This document shows, piece by piece, positions 1 through 7,898 of a stretch of DNA of 17,017 bases. The notes under the pieces are model-generated. The model worked only from the letters and a program-made list of their open reading frames with translations, did no database searches and had not been told where the DNA came from. The stretch comes from CAZUHN01 sp964620535 (GTDB lineage Bacteria; UBA8248): contig CAZUHN010000250.1 in the NCBI GenBank assembly GCA_964620535.1, positions 1 through 17,017 of the forward strand. Reading direction: 5' to 3'. Position numbers and translations under genes: made by a program. The number at the start of each line of letters is the position of its first letter. The first letter of the stretch is position 1.

Positions 1-575
1 CGGGTCCGGACCACCTCGATGGTCTGGGGGTGGCAATCCGAGGCCACGAAAAATGTCCGCCCGCCGCCCTCGGCGAGGGCGAGGCCCATCATCATCGCCT
101 CCGCGGCGGCGGTTCCCTCATCGAGCAAAGAAGCGTTGGAAAGCTCCATTCCGGTGAGGTCCATCACCATGGTCTGAAAATTCAAGAGAGCTTCAAGGCG
201 GCCCTGCGAAATTTCCGGCTGATAGGGGGTGTAGGCAGTGTACCATCCGGGGTTTTCCAAAATATTCCGAAGGACGACGGAGGGGGTGATGCAATCGTAG
301 TATCCCATTCCGATCATGGATCGGAACGGTTTGTTCCGGGAAGCCATTTCTTCCAGAGCGCGCAGGACCTCGTGTTCGGGCCGACTTTCGCCCAGCCGGA
401 ACGGCGACCGGGTGACGATCGAAGAAGGAACGGTCCTTTCAATCAGCGCGTCAAGAGATTCGATTCCCAGCGCCCCAAGCATGGACGCGATTTCGGATTC
501 GCTGGGTCCGATATGCCGGTGGACGAAATCATCCCTCTGCTCGAGATCGCACAGTGCGCCGGCAGACTCTCCCAT
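1..575 (-). CDS. gcvP: Glycine dehydrogenase (decarboxylating), P protein, N-terminal part
   Basis: The P protein of the glycine cleavage system is a PLP enzyme that decarboxylates glycine and passes the aminomethyl group to the lipoyl arm of GcvH. The gene runs off the left edge, so only about the first 191 residues are seen. They read MGESAGALCDLEQRDDFVHR, then HIGPSESEI, GMGYYDCITP, NPGWYTAYTPYQPEISQGR and LLNFQTMVMDLTGM, closely matching the start of the long homodimeric GcvP (about 950 aa) rather than the split GcvPA/GcvPB form. The PLP lysine lies in the missing half. The ATG at 575 is preceded by an AAGGA-like ribosome site (GAGAAAGGATCGTC). It lies 143 bp downstream of gcvH and is transcribed in the same direction. 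The family call rests on motif recall, but the match is strong. Confidence 0.93.
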   Translation of the reverse strand, partial: MGESAGALCDLEQRDDFVHRHIGPSESEIASMLGALGIESLDALIERTVPSSIVTRSPFRLGESRPEHEVLRALEEMASRNKPFRSMIGMGYYDCITPSVVLRNILENPGWYTAYTPYQPEISQGRLEALLNFQTMVMDLTGMELSNASLLDEGTAAAEAMMMGLALAEGGGRTFFVASDCHPQTIEVVRT

Positions 576-609
576 GACGATCCTTTCTCAAAGCGCCCTC
601 TGGCCGAAA

Positions 610-679
610 GGCCCGCCCCGCCCCTCGCCGTGAAAGGCTCCACGGAAACGGAAAAGGCACGAAGGCCGGCGGGCGGGCC
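610..679. repeat. GC-rich inverted repeat between gcvH and gcvP
   Basis: GGCCCGCCCCGCC at 610-622 and GGCGGGCGGGCC at 668-679 are reverse complements apart from one extra C. They could form a 12-bp GC stem closing a loop of about 45 nt in the gcvH-gcvP spacer. There is no T-run after it, so it is not a standard terminator. It may set the relative expression of gcvP or stabilise the upstream transcript. Only the pairing is seen; the role is inference. Confidence 0.4.
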
Positions 680-718
680 CGCGTATCCAGTGAAAGGGGA
701 AGCGGCGGTCCCTGTGGG

Positions 719-1108
719 TTAGCCATTCTCCTCTTCCACAAAGGTTTTGTATTCATCGGTATTGAGCAGGTCGTTCAGTTCGGATGCGTCCTTCATTTCG
801 ATCTTGATTATCCAACCATCGTCGTAAGGATGGTTATTCACCAGATCGGGCTCATCCTCCAGCTGGGCGTTGATCTCGGAGACGGTTCCCGTAACGGGCG
901 CGTAGAGATCGGAAACCGCCTTGACCGATTCGACGACCCCGAAGGGGTTATTCCCCTCAACCTCGGCGCCCACCTCGGGAAGCTCGACAAAAACAACGTC
1001 CCCCAGCTCCGACTGCGCATAATCTGTGACCCCCACCAAAACGGTGTTCCCTTCCACCCTGACCCACTCATGTTCTCTGGAGTACTTGAGGCCCTCTGGA
1101 AACTCCAT
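719..1108 (-). CDS. gcvH: Glycine cleavage system H protein
   Basis: This is the lipoyl carrier that shuttles the aminomethyl intermediate between the P, T and L proteins. The 129-aa length is typical. The N-terminus reads FPEGLKYSREHEWVRVEG, and the lipoylation motif ESVKAVSDLYAP places the modified lysine at residue 63. The C-terminal half has GWIIKIEMKD and LLNTDEYKTFVEEE, as usual for GcvH. The ATG at 1108 follows a GGGAGG ribosome site about 10 nt upstream. It sits between gcvT (97-bp gap) and gcvP (143-bp gap) on the same strand, consistent with a gcvTHP operon. No gcvL (lipoamide dehydrogenase) is present in the window, which is common because that subunit is shared with other complexes. 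Confidence 0.97.
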   Translation of the reverse strand: MEFPEGLKYSREHEWVRVEGNTVLVGVTDYAQSELGDVVFVELPEVGAEVEGNNPFGVVESVKAVSDLYAPVTGTVSEINAQLEDEPDLVNNHPYDDGWIIKIEMKDASELNDLLNTDEYKTFVEEENG

Positions 1109-1205
1109 CCCCCTGTCGCCTCCCTGTTAGTCATTCCCGAACCAACGGATTCCGATTCACACCCAGAACCCACTTGATTTTTCTGCGGGCGGACAAACTT
1201 CGTGT

Positions 1206-2321
1206 TCAAGCGGCATCCTTGTGCACGAACGGAGTCTTCACCACCTGGGCCGCGCGGGCCTTTCCCCGGATATCGACGGCGATCCGGCTCCCCTCCGAGG
1301 CATGTGAGATGGGAACGTAGCCGATGCCGATGGCCTTGCCAAGGGTGGGGCTCATCGTCCCGCTCGTCACCTTGCCGGCGGCGGCGCTGTCCACGAGGAT
1401 TTCGGCGTCGTGGCGGGGGATTCCCCGGTCCACCATCTCGAATCCGACGAGCTTTCGCTTGGGGCCCTCCTCCTTGATTTTCAGCAGGGCCTCGCGCCCG
1501 ATGAAATCGCCCGCCTTGAACTTCACCACCCAGCCGAGCTCCGCCTCGATGGGGTTGGTAGTCTCGTCGATATCGTTCCCATAAAGAGCGTACTTCATTT
1601 CGATCCGCAAGGTGTCCCGCGCCCCGAGCCCGCAAAGCTTCAGGCCGAACGGCTCCCCCGCCTCGAGAAGCGCGTCCCAAATGCGGGGGGCGTCCTGCGC
1701 GGCGCAGTAAAGTTCGAACCCGTCCTCTCCGGTGTAGCCCGTCCGGGAGACCAGCATCCGGCACCCGGCCACCTCGCTGTCCGCCGCGTGGTAATAGGCG
1801 ATCGCGCCGACGTCTCCATCCCCCGCGGCGAGTCCGCCGAGGATCTCCCCGGCCCGCGGCCCCTGGAGGGCCAAAAGCGCCGTCTCTCCGCTCACGTCCC
1901 GGAAATCACATTCCCCAGGCACGCGGGAGGACATCCACCCAAAATCCTTTTCAATGTTGGAGGCGTTGACGACGGCCATGTAGCGCTCACCGCCCGTTCG
2001 GTAGACGGTGAGGTCGTCCACGATTCCGCCGTCCTCTCTACACATGGCCGCGTACTGGACGCGGCCCACCCCGAGCTTTTCCAAGTTGTTCGTGACGAGC
2101 CACTGAAGGAAGGCCGCCGCCCCCGTCCCTTCCGCCTCGAACTCGCCCATGTGGCTCACATCGAAGAGCCCTGCCGCTTCACGGACGGTGCGGTGCTCCT
2201 CGATGACCCCCGTGTACTGGACCGGCATCTCGAAGCCCGCAAAGGGGACCATCTTTCCCCCGGCGGCCAGATGTTTCTCGTACAGAGGGGTTCGCCGCAG
2301 GGTGGCCTCAGCGTCCGTCAT
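1206..2321 (-). CDS. gcvT: Aminomethyltransferase (glycine cleavage T protein)
   Basis: The T protein uses tetrahydrofolate to release ammonia and 5,10-methylene-THF from aminomethylated GcvH. At 371 aa it has the family length. Visible signatures are RTPLYEKHLAAGGKMVPFAG near the start, GLFDVSHMGEFE (51-62), the folate-site stretch GGIVDDLTVYR (98-108) with the paired Asp residues 102-103, NASNIEKDFGWM, SRTGYTGEDGFELY and the C-terminal TSGTMSPTLGKAIGIGYV. The ATG at 2321 has GGGGG a few bases upstream. The 106 bp between it and the upstream hbd-like gene shows no glycine-riboswitch-like sequence that I can recognise. It is the first gene of the apparent gcvTHP run. Confidence 0.97.
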   Translation of the reverse strand: MTDAEATLRRTPLYEKHLAAGGKMVPFAGFEMPVQYTGVIEEHRTVREAAGLFDVSHMGEFEAEGTGAAAFLQWLVTNNLEKLGVGRVQYAAMCREDGGIVDDLTVYRTGGERYMAVVNASNIEKDFGWMSSRVPGECDFRDVSGETALLALQGPRAGEILGGLAAGDGDVGAIAYYHAADSEVAGCRMLVSRTGYTGEDGFELYCAAQDAPRIWDALLEAGEPFGLKLCGLGARDTLRIEMKYALYGNDIDETTNPIEAELGWVVKFKAGDFIGREALLKIKEEGPKRKLVGFEMVDRGIPRHDAEILVDSAAAGKVTSGTMSPTLGKAIGIGYVPISHASEGSRIAVDIRGKARAAQVVKTPFVHKDAA

Positions 2322-2427
2322 GCAATCCCCCTGTGGTCCATTGTCCCGGAAAATCGAATCGAGCCTAACCGCGTCCGGCGGGGAAAATCAAGAAGGGTCC
2401 CGCCCGGAAACGGCCTCCGCGCGCGCC

Positions 2428-3285
2428 TCATTCGTTATAGGTAAAAAACCCCCGGCCCGCCTTTCGGCCCAGGTGCCCCGCTCGCACCATCTTTTCCAAA
2501 AGAAGATTCGGCTTGTAGCGCAGATCGCCGATCTCCCGGTAGAGCGTTTCGGACTTAGCGAGGTGAATGTCCACCCCGATGAGGTCGATGAGCTCGAGCG
2601 GGCCCATCGGAAGCCCCGCCCCGGCCTTCATCGCCTTGTCGATATCCTCGGCCGAGGCGAGCCCTGCGGCCAGGACCTCGACCGCCTCGTTGAGCATCCC
2701 CGCAAGGGTCCGGCTCGCGATTCCGGCCGAACTGTCGAAGCGGACAATGACGGGCTCCTTCCCCATCCGGACCGCCAGCTCCCGGGTCCGCTCCACCGTC
2801 TCGGGAGCGGTCGCGGCCCCCGGCATGATCTCGACGAGCTTCATGACTAGGGGCGGGTTGAAAAAGTGCATACCGACCACCCGTTCGGGACGCGAGACGG
2901 CAGAAGCGATTTCGGTGACGGGAAGCGAGGAGGTGTTCGTGGCGAAGATGGCCTCGGGGGGAGCGACCCCGTCCAGCTCGGCGAAGACCTTCTTTTTTAC
3001 GTACATCTCCTCAAAGACCGCCTCGAGGACGAAATCGGCCTCGGCCGCCGCACCGCAGCCCGCCGCGGGGCAGATGCGGGAGAGGATGTCTTTCATTTCA
3101 TCGGCGCGCATCTTGCCCTGCGCCACTCGGCGGCCGAGCCGGCTCCCGAGACCTTCGATGGCCCGGGAGGCGGCCTCCTCGTTGATGTCGGCAAGGATGG
3201 CGGGAATCCCGCACTGGGCGAAAAGCTGCGCGATGCCCGCGCCCATGGACCCTGCGCCGACCACCATCGCCCGGCTGATCTCCAT
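2428..3285 (-). CDS. 3-hydroxyacyl-CoA (3-hydroxybutyryl-CoA) dehydrogenase
   Basis: This is an NAD(P)-dependent short-chain 3-hydroxyacyl-CoA dehydrogenase of 285 aa, the usual length of stand-alone Hbd/PaaH-type enzymes. The Rossmann motif VGAGSMGAGIAQ is at 9-20, followed by ILADINEE. The catalytic region has NTSSLPVTEIA (Ser119), VVGMHFFNPP (His140) and KLVEIMPG (Glu152). The C-terminal dimerisation domain ends in GAGLPMGPLELIDLIGVDI and KAGRGFFTY. It differs from the family at the hinge: the usual GFxxNR is AGIASR here (187-192), so the substrate-site Asn is Ser191. The ATG at 3285 follows a strong GAGGAGAGG site. The role may be butanoyl-CoA metabolism or beta-oxidation; the exact substrate cannot be told. 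Confidence 0.9.
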   Translation of the reverse strand: MEISRAMVVGAGSMGAGIAQLFAQCGIPAILADINEEAASRAIEGLGSRLGRRVAQGKMRADEMKDILSRICPAAGCGAAAEADFVLEAVFEEMYVKKKVFAELDGVAPPEAIFATNTSSLPVTEIASAVSRPERVVGMHFFNPPLVMKLVEIMPGAATAPETVERTRELAVRMGKEPVIVRFDSSAGIASRTLAGMLNEAVEVLAAGLASAEDIDKAMKAGAGLPMGPLELIDLIGVDIHLAKSETLYREIGDLRYKPNLLLEKMVRAGHLGRKAGRGFFTYNE

Positions 3286-3472
3286 CGTCCTCTCCTCTGA
3301 TTATTATCGCGGCCCTCGCTCAAAAAGAGACGCGGGCCGCCATGCGCCTCTCTCTCAAATGAAACGCTCCCCGCTGGCGAGGCGAACGAAATGGGGAGAG
3401 TTTGGAATTCCGGGGAAGCGATCCTCCGAACCGTTCAGGTCTGCGGATGGAATGCGGCGGCGAACCTCTTTA

Positions 3473-3478
3473 ATTATA
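3473..3478 (-). promoter_or_regulatory. Possible -10 box upstream of the hbd-like gene
   Basis: A perfect TATAAT on the minus strand lies in the 232-bp space (3286-3517) between the end of rluD and the start of the dehydrogenase gene. No good -35 hexamer sits 16-18 bp upstream, and the implied leader would be about 180 nt. The space also carries GC-rich inverted CCGCGG sequence without a T-run. This is a weak promoter candidate that would separate the dehydrogenase-gcv run from the rluD operon. Confidence 0.25.
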
Positions 3479-3517
3479 TGACATACACGCCGCGGCGGCG
3501 GCAAGACAACCGGGCGT

Positions 3518-4519
3518 TCACGCAATCTGCGCCCCGCGGCAGAGAGCCGCCAGGGCCGCTTGAAAATCCACAGGGGGCTCCGTCTCGATTTCGTGCGCCT
3601 CCCCCGTCGCGGGGTGGATGAACCGGAGGCGGCAGGCGTGGAGCGCCTGCCGCGCGATGAGCTCGCCGGGCGTCTCTCCGTTTTCTCCGCGCGCCCGGCC
3701 CTTCCGGGCCGGACGCGACCGCCCGTAAACGGGATCTCCCAGAAGGTGGTGCCCGATATGGCGGAAATGGACCCGAATCTGATGGGTGCGCCCCGTCTCA
3801 AGGGTAACCTCGACCAGCGCCGCCCCTGCAAACGACTCCCGCACCGCGTAATGCGTGACCGCTCGACGGCCCCTCGCCACCACGGCCATCTCGGTGCGGT
3901 GGGCGGGATGCCGGCCGATGGGCGCGTCGATGGTCCCCCGCTCCGGCGCTAGGCTGCCCCGGACCAGAGCGAGGTAGGTCCGCTTGATGCGCCGCGCCTT
4001 CAGGTCCGCGGAGAGGCGCCGATGGGCCGCGTCGGTTTTCGCCACGATCAGGAGCCCCGAGGTGTCCCGATCGAGACGGTGGACGATGCCGGGCCGCTCC
4101 ACTCCGCCGATCCCCGACAGCTGGCCCCGGCAATGGTGGAGAAGCGCCCCCACGAGGGTGCCCTGCTTCCGGCCCGCTCCGGGATGGACCACAATCCCCG
4201 GGAACTTGTTCACCACCAAGAGGTGGGGGTCTTCGAGGCGTACATCGAGGCTCGCCTCCTCCGCCTCGAGCCGGAGCGGTGCGGGGGGAGGAATCTCGAC
4301 TTCCACCCGCGCGCCGGGGGGGAGGCGCTGACCCGCTTTGACCCCCTTGGCGGAGAGCGCCCCTTCCACACACACCCTTCCCGCCCGGATCAGGGCCTGG
4401 AGGCGGGCGCGGGAAAACTGGGGAAGGCACCCGGCAAGGAAGAGATCGAGCCGCTCGGCGCCCTCCCCACAGCGGAACCGGTGGCGCTCGGAAGGGCCGC
4501 TTTCGGGCTCCTTTCTCAT
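3518..4519 (-). CDS. rluD: RluA-family pseudouridine synthase, RluD-like
   Basis: This enzyme isomerises uridine to pseudouridine in structured RNA; RluD itself modifies helix 69 of 23S rRNA. The 333-aa protein has an N-terminal S4 RNA-binding domain (about 22-80: AERLDLFLAG, SRARLQALIRAGRVCVEG). The catalytic domain has VVNKFPGIVVHPG and the signature GIVHRLDRDTSGLLIVAKT, with catalytic Asp150. It also has TGRTHQIRVHFRHIGHHLLGDPVYG, which binds substrate. The ATG at 4519 lies 15 bp after the lspA stop. The order lspA-rluD is conserved in many bacteria, which supports an RluD rather than RluA or RluC assignment. No strong ribosome site is seen, so translation may be coupled to lspA. Confidence 0.92.
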   Translation of the reverse strand: MRKEPESGPSERHRFRCGEGAERLDLFLAGCLPQFSRARLQALIRAGRVCVEGALSAKGVKAGQRLPPGARVEVEIPPPAPLRLEAEEASLDVRLEDPHLLVVNKFPGIVVHPGAGRKQGTLVGALLHHCRGQLSGIGGVERPGIVHRLDRDTSGLLIVAKTDAAHRRLSADLKARRIKRTYLALVRGSLAPERGTIDAPIGRHPAHRTEMAVVARGRRAVTHYAVRESFAGAALVEVTLETGRTHQIRVHFRHIGHHLLGDPVYGRSRPARKGRARGENGETPGELIARQALHACRLRFIHPATGEAHEIETEPPVDFQAALAALCRGAQIA

Positions 4520-4534
4520 TTCAAAGAAGAGGGA

Positions 4535-5020
4535 CTATCCCCTCGGGCTTCGGAGGAAGTCCAGCGCCAAGAGAGCCACCCCCGCGCTGATGCACGAATC
4601 CGCGAGGTTGAAGGCGGGCCAGTGGTAGCTGCCGTAATACACGTCGATGAAATCGATCACTTCCCCGTAGGCGAGGCGGTCCACCAGGTTGCCGAGGCCG
4701 CCGCCGAAGATGAGCATCAGGGCGTGGCGGCCGTAGGCGTGGGCGGAGGAACTGTACCTGTAAAGGAAGAAAACGAAAACAAGGGCACCCAGCGTCACCG
4801 CGATGAAAAAAATGGGAATGAAACCGCTCGGATGGGAGGCGAGAAAGCCGAAGACCGCCCCCCGGTTCTGGATGTAGGTGATGCTCAGGTATCCCGGGAT
4901 GAGGGCGAGGCTTTCCCCGAGGAGGAAGCGGGAGGCAACGGTCAGCTTGATGGCCTGGTCGGCGGCCGCGACCGCTCCCGCGACGATGAAGAACGGGCGC
5001 TGTGCGGGGGGCTGAGTCAC
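4535..5020 (-). CDS. lspA: Lipoprotein signal peptidase (signal peptidase II)
   Basis: This inner-membrane aspartyl protease cleaves the signal peptide of diacylglyceryl-modified prolipoproteins. I choose the GTG at 5020, which gives 161 aa, the normal family length. Its GTG overlaps the ileS TGA as GTGA, a sign of translational coupling. The frame stays open to 5119, but that would add about 33 proline/arginine-rich residues inside ileS. The first membrane helix (about 10-28) carries the conserved DQAIK. NRGAVFGFL follows at 52-60, and two more helices span about 67-87 and 98-112. The catalytic dyad motifs are GNLVDRL (Asp114) and FNLADSCIS (Asp141). The C-terminal helix ends in LLALDFLRSPRG. 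Confidence 0.95.
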   Translation of the reverse strand: MTQPPAQRPFFIVAGAVAAADQAIKLTVASRFLLGESLALIPGYLSITYIQNRGAVFGFLASHPSGFIPIFFIAVTLGALVFVFFLYRYSSSAHAYGRHALMLIFGGGLGNLVDRLAYGEVIDFIDVYYGSYHWPAFNLADSCISAGVALLALDFLRSPRG

Positions 5021-7881
5021 AACATGGCTTTCGCGGCGATTCGGGCACAGCGCGCCGAGAGGTCCGGGAACCGGGGGTCGGAGCCGACGTCCTCGGTGAT
5101 CTTCCACGACATGGCGCATTTTCTTCCCACCGCCTCGCGCACCTCCACGGCCAACCCCTCGACCGCTTCGCTCCGGAAAGCGTCCCCTGGCGGGTCCGCG
5201 CCGGCGGGGGCCATGGAAGACGCCGAGACGATGAACACATCCGCCATATCCTCCTCAAACGGGACGAGGCCCTCCCGAAGAGAGTCCGGCGGGAAAAGCC
5301 GCACCCGGTAATTGAGGGAGCTTCCCTTCCCCTTGCCCCGGTCCTGCCGGGCGACTTCGAGCGCCTTGAGCACTTCGCCCCGCACCCGGAGGAGAGGCTC
5401 CCACCTTGCCTCGAGGGCGGCGTCACGCCGCCCGGGCTGTGGCTCCGGGAAGGGGGCCAGATGGATGCTCTCGCCGTAGAACCGGGGGGTGCGGCGGTAG
5501 GCTTCCTCCGCCGTAAAGCTGAGGATGGGCGCCATGAGCCGGAGGAGCGCATCCAGGAGATCGTGCAAGGTGCTCAAGCCCGAGCGGTGCTCAAGCTCAT
5601 CAGGGGGAGAGATGTAAATCCGGTCCTTGATCATGTCCAGGTAGAAGGCGGAGAGATCCACCGAGCAAAAGTTGTTCAGCGCGTGGTAGACCGCGTGGAA
5701 CTCGTAATCCTGGTATCCCTCTCTCACCCGTTCGATCAGCAGGTCGAGCCGGCTCACGATGAGACGGTCGATTTCCAGGCGCTCGGGGAGCGGCACCAAA
5801 TCTTTTCGCGGATCGAAACTTTCGAAATCGCGCAGGTTGCCGAGGAGGAACCGGCAGGTGTTCCGGATCCGGCGGTAGGCCTCGGAGAGCCGGGTGAGGA
5901 TGAGAGGGGAAATGCGGATGTCCTCGCGGTAGTTCTCCGCCGCGACCCATAGGCGCAACAACTCCGCCCCGGACTTTTGAATCACCTCGTCGGGCGAGAT
6001 GACGTTTCCCAGGCTCTTGCTCATCTTCTTGCCCTTGCCGTCCACGACGTAGCCGTGGGTGAGGACTTCCCGGTAAGGGGCGGCGCCCTGTACGCCGACG
6101 GCGGCAAGAAGGGAGCTGTGGAACCAGCCCCGGTGCTGATCGCTCCCTTCGAGATACATGTCCGCGGGCCAGGTCAGGTCGGGGTGGCCGTTCAGAACGA
6201 CGGCCTGGGTCACGCCCGAGTCGAACCAAACGTCCAAGATGTCGGTCTCTTTCCGGAACGAGTTCCCGCCGCACTTTTCGCACTTGTAGCCCGCCGGGAC
6301 AAGGTCGCCGGCCTCCAAGCGGTACCAGAGATCGGCGCCGTCTTCCTCCTCCATCCGGCCAGCCACCTCCATCGCTACTTTCGGGTCGGCGGCGGTGTGG
6401 CCGCAGTCCGCGCAGTGGAAAGCAACGATCGGCACGCCCCAGGCCCTCTGACGGGAAATGCACCAGTCCGGCCGGTTTTCGATCATTCCATAGATGCGCT
6501 CCTCGCCCCAGGGAGGAATCCACTTGACCTTGCGGATCTCCCTGAGGGCGCGCCCGCGGAGATCGTTGTGCTCCATGGAAATGAACCACTGGGGGGTGGC
6601 CCGGAAGATGGTGGGCCGGTGGCTCCGCCAATCGTGCGGGTAGGGGTGGGTGTAATCCTCGACGGCGTAGAGGACGCCCCGCTCCCGGAGGAGGGCGATG
6701 ATGTTTGGATCGGCGTCGAAGACGAACTGGCCCGCGAAGTGCTCGACGTCGGGGGTGAACTTCCCGTCGTCGTCGACGGGACTGTACACCTCGAAGCCGT
6801 ACTCCATGCCGGTCTCGTAGTCCTCGCGGCCGTGCCCGGGGGCGGTGTGCACGATTCCGGTCCCTTGATCCAGGGTGACGTAGGGGGCGTGGACGGCGGC
6901 GGCGTCCCGGTCGATCCAGGGGTGGCGGGCGGCGAGGCCCTTGAGGCCGGCGCCCGGAAAAGCCGCCAGTTTCTCGAAGGGTGGATCCCCGTTTTTCGCC
7001 TCTTTGGCGGCCAATCCCGTGAGGGGCTGGAGAAAGTGCTCGTGGAAGATGAGCACTTCATCGCCCAGGCTGTATGCAGCGTACTCCAGCCCGGGGTGGA
7101 AGGCGAGGGCGAGGCTGGCCGGAAGGGTCCAGGGCGTGGTGGTCCAGATGAGGACGCTCGCGCGCGCCCCGGAGAGCTTGCCCTGCAGGGCGGGGACTTT
7201 CTCCTCCCAGGCGGCCGCATGCTCCGGCGAGAGGGGAAAGCGGACGTAGACGCTCGGGGTGGTGATCTCCTGGTACTCGACCTCGGCCTCGGCGAGGGCC
7301 GTCCGCAGCCCGGGGGCCCAGTGGACGGGCTTGAGGCCGAGGTAGACGCTCCCCTTTTCCATGAACTTGGCCAGCTCCCGCACGATGGCCGCCTCGTAGG
7401 CGTAGTCCATGGTGAGGTAGGGCCGGTCCCAGTCGCCGAATACGCCGAGGCGCTTGAACTCCTCACGCTGAATGTCGATGAATTTTTCCGCGTACTCGCG
7501 GCACAACCGCCGTTTTTCAACCGCGCTCACCTCGAAGCGGCGCTTGCCCAGCTCCTTGTCCACCTGGTGCTCGATAGGAAGTCCGTGGCAGTCCCACCCG
7601 GGCACGTAGACGGCGTCGAAGCCGCTCATCTGCTTGGATTTGACGACAAGGTCCTTGAGGATCTTGTTCAGGACGGTGCCCAGGTGGATGTTCCCGTTCG
7701 CATATGGCGGGCCGTCGTGCAGGTTGTACCTGGGCCGGGAGGCGGAGTGCTCCCGCAGTTTTCCGTAAATTTCCATCCTTTCCCAATCCGCCAGCAGGTC
7801 CGGCTCCCGTTCGGCCAGGTTCGCCTTCATGGGAAAAGCGGTCTTGGGCAAGTTGAGCAGCTTTTTATAGTCCGTCGTCAT
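5017..7881 (-). CDS. ileS: Isoleucyl-tRNA synthetase
   Basis: This class I synthetase charges tRNA-Ile. The 954-aa protein reads from the ATG at 7881. The HIGH-type motif is GNIHLGTVLNKILKD (HLGT, 66-69), with the editing-domain entry WTTTPWTLPASLALAF near 246-261. WCISRQRAWGVPI, a CxxC...CxxC zinc pair (CADC about 490, CEKC about 534), the ILDVWFDSG segment and the KMSKS signature (619-623) follow. The tail is unusual: the bacterial C-terminal zinc finger should read CxxCW...CxxC, but here it is CAMSW...LSARC, so one Cys of each pair is gone. It ends in TGA overlapping the lspA GTG. The trpS stop lies 17 bp upstream. Confidence 0.97.
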   Translation of the reverse strand: MTTDYKKLLNLPKTAFPMKANLAEREPDLLADWERMEIYGKLREHSASRPRYNLHDGPPYANGNIHLGTVLNKILKDLVVKSKQMSGFDAVYVPGWDCHGLPIEHQVDKELGKRRFEVSAVEKRRLCREYAEKFIDIQREEFKRLGVFGDWDRPYLTMDYAYEAAIVRELAKFMEKGSVYLGLKPVHWAPGLRTALAEAEVEYQEITTPSVYVRFPLSPEHAAAWEEKVPALQGKLSGARASVLIWTTTPWTLPASLALAFHPGLEYAAYSLGDEVLIFHEHFLQPLTGLAAKEAKNGDPPFEKLAAFPGAGLKGLAARHPWIDRDAAAVHAPYVTLDQGTGIVHTAPGHGREDYETGMEYGFEVYSPVDDDGKFTPDVEHFAGQFVFDADPNIIALLRERGVLYAVEDYTHPYPHDWRSHRPTIFRATPQWFISMEHNDLRGRALREIRKVKWIPPWGEERIYGMIENRPDWCISRQRAWGVPIVAFHCADCGHTAADPKVAMEVAGRMEEEDGADLWYRLEAGDLVPAGYKCEKCGGNSFRKETDILDVWFDSGVTQAVVLNGHPDLTWPADMYLEGSDQHRGWFHSSLLAAVGVQGAAPYREVLTHGYVVDGKGKKMSKSLGNVISPDEVIQKSGAELLRLWVAAENYREDIRISPLILTRLSEAYRRIRNTCRFLLGNLRDFESFDPRKDLVPLPERLEIDRLIVSRLDLLIERVREGYQDYEFHAVYHALNNFCSVDLSAFYLDMIKDRIYISPPDELEHRSGLSTLHDLLDALLRLMAPILSFTAEEAYRRTPRFYGESIHLAPFPEPQPGRRDAALEARWEPLLRVRGEVLKALEVARQDRGKGKGSSLNYRVRLFPPDSLREGLVPFEEDMADVFIVSASSMAPAGADPPGDAFRSEAVEGLAVEVREAVGRKCAMSWKITEDVGSDPRFPDLSARCARIAAKAML

Positions 7882-7898
7882 GCTCCGGGAATCCTTGA

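Noticed and set aside
2322..2427. Glycine riboswitch upstream of gcvT
   Set aside because: No recognisable aptamer core or tandem arrangement is seen in the 106-bp space.
3300..3517. Rho-independent terminator after rluD
   Set aside because: GC-rich inverted CCGCGG sequence is present, but there is no T-run downstream on the minus strand.
5021..5119. A longer lspA start inside ileS
   Set aside because: It adds about 33 Arg/Pro-rich residues not seen in the family; the GTG at 5020 gives the normal 161 aa and a GTGA overlap.
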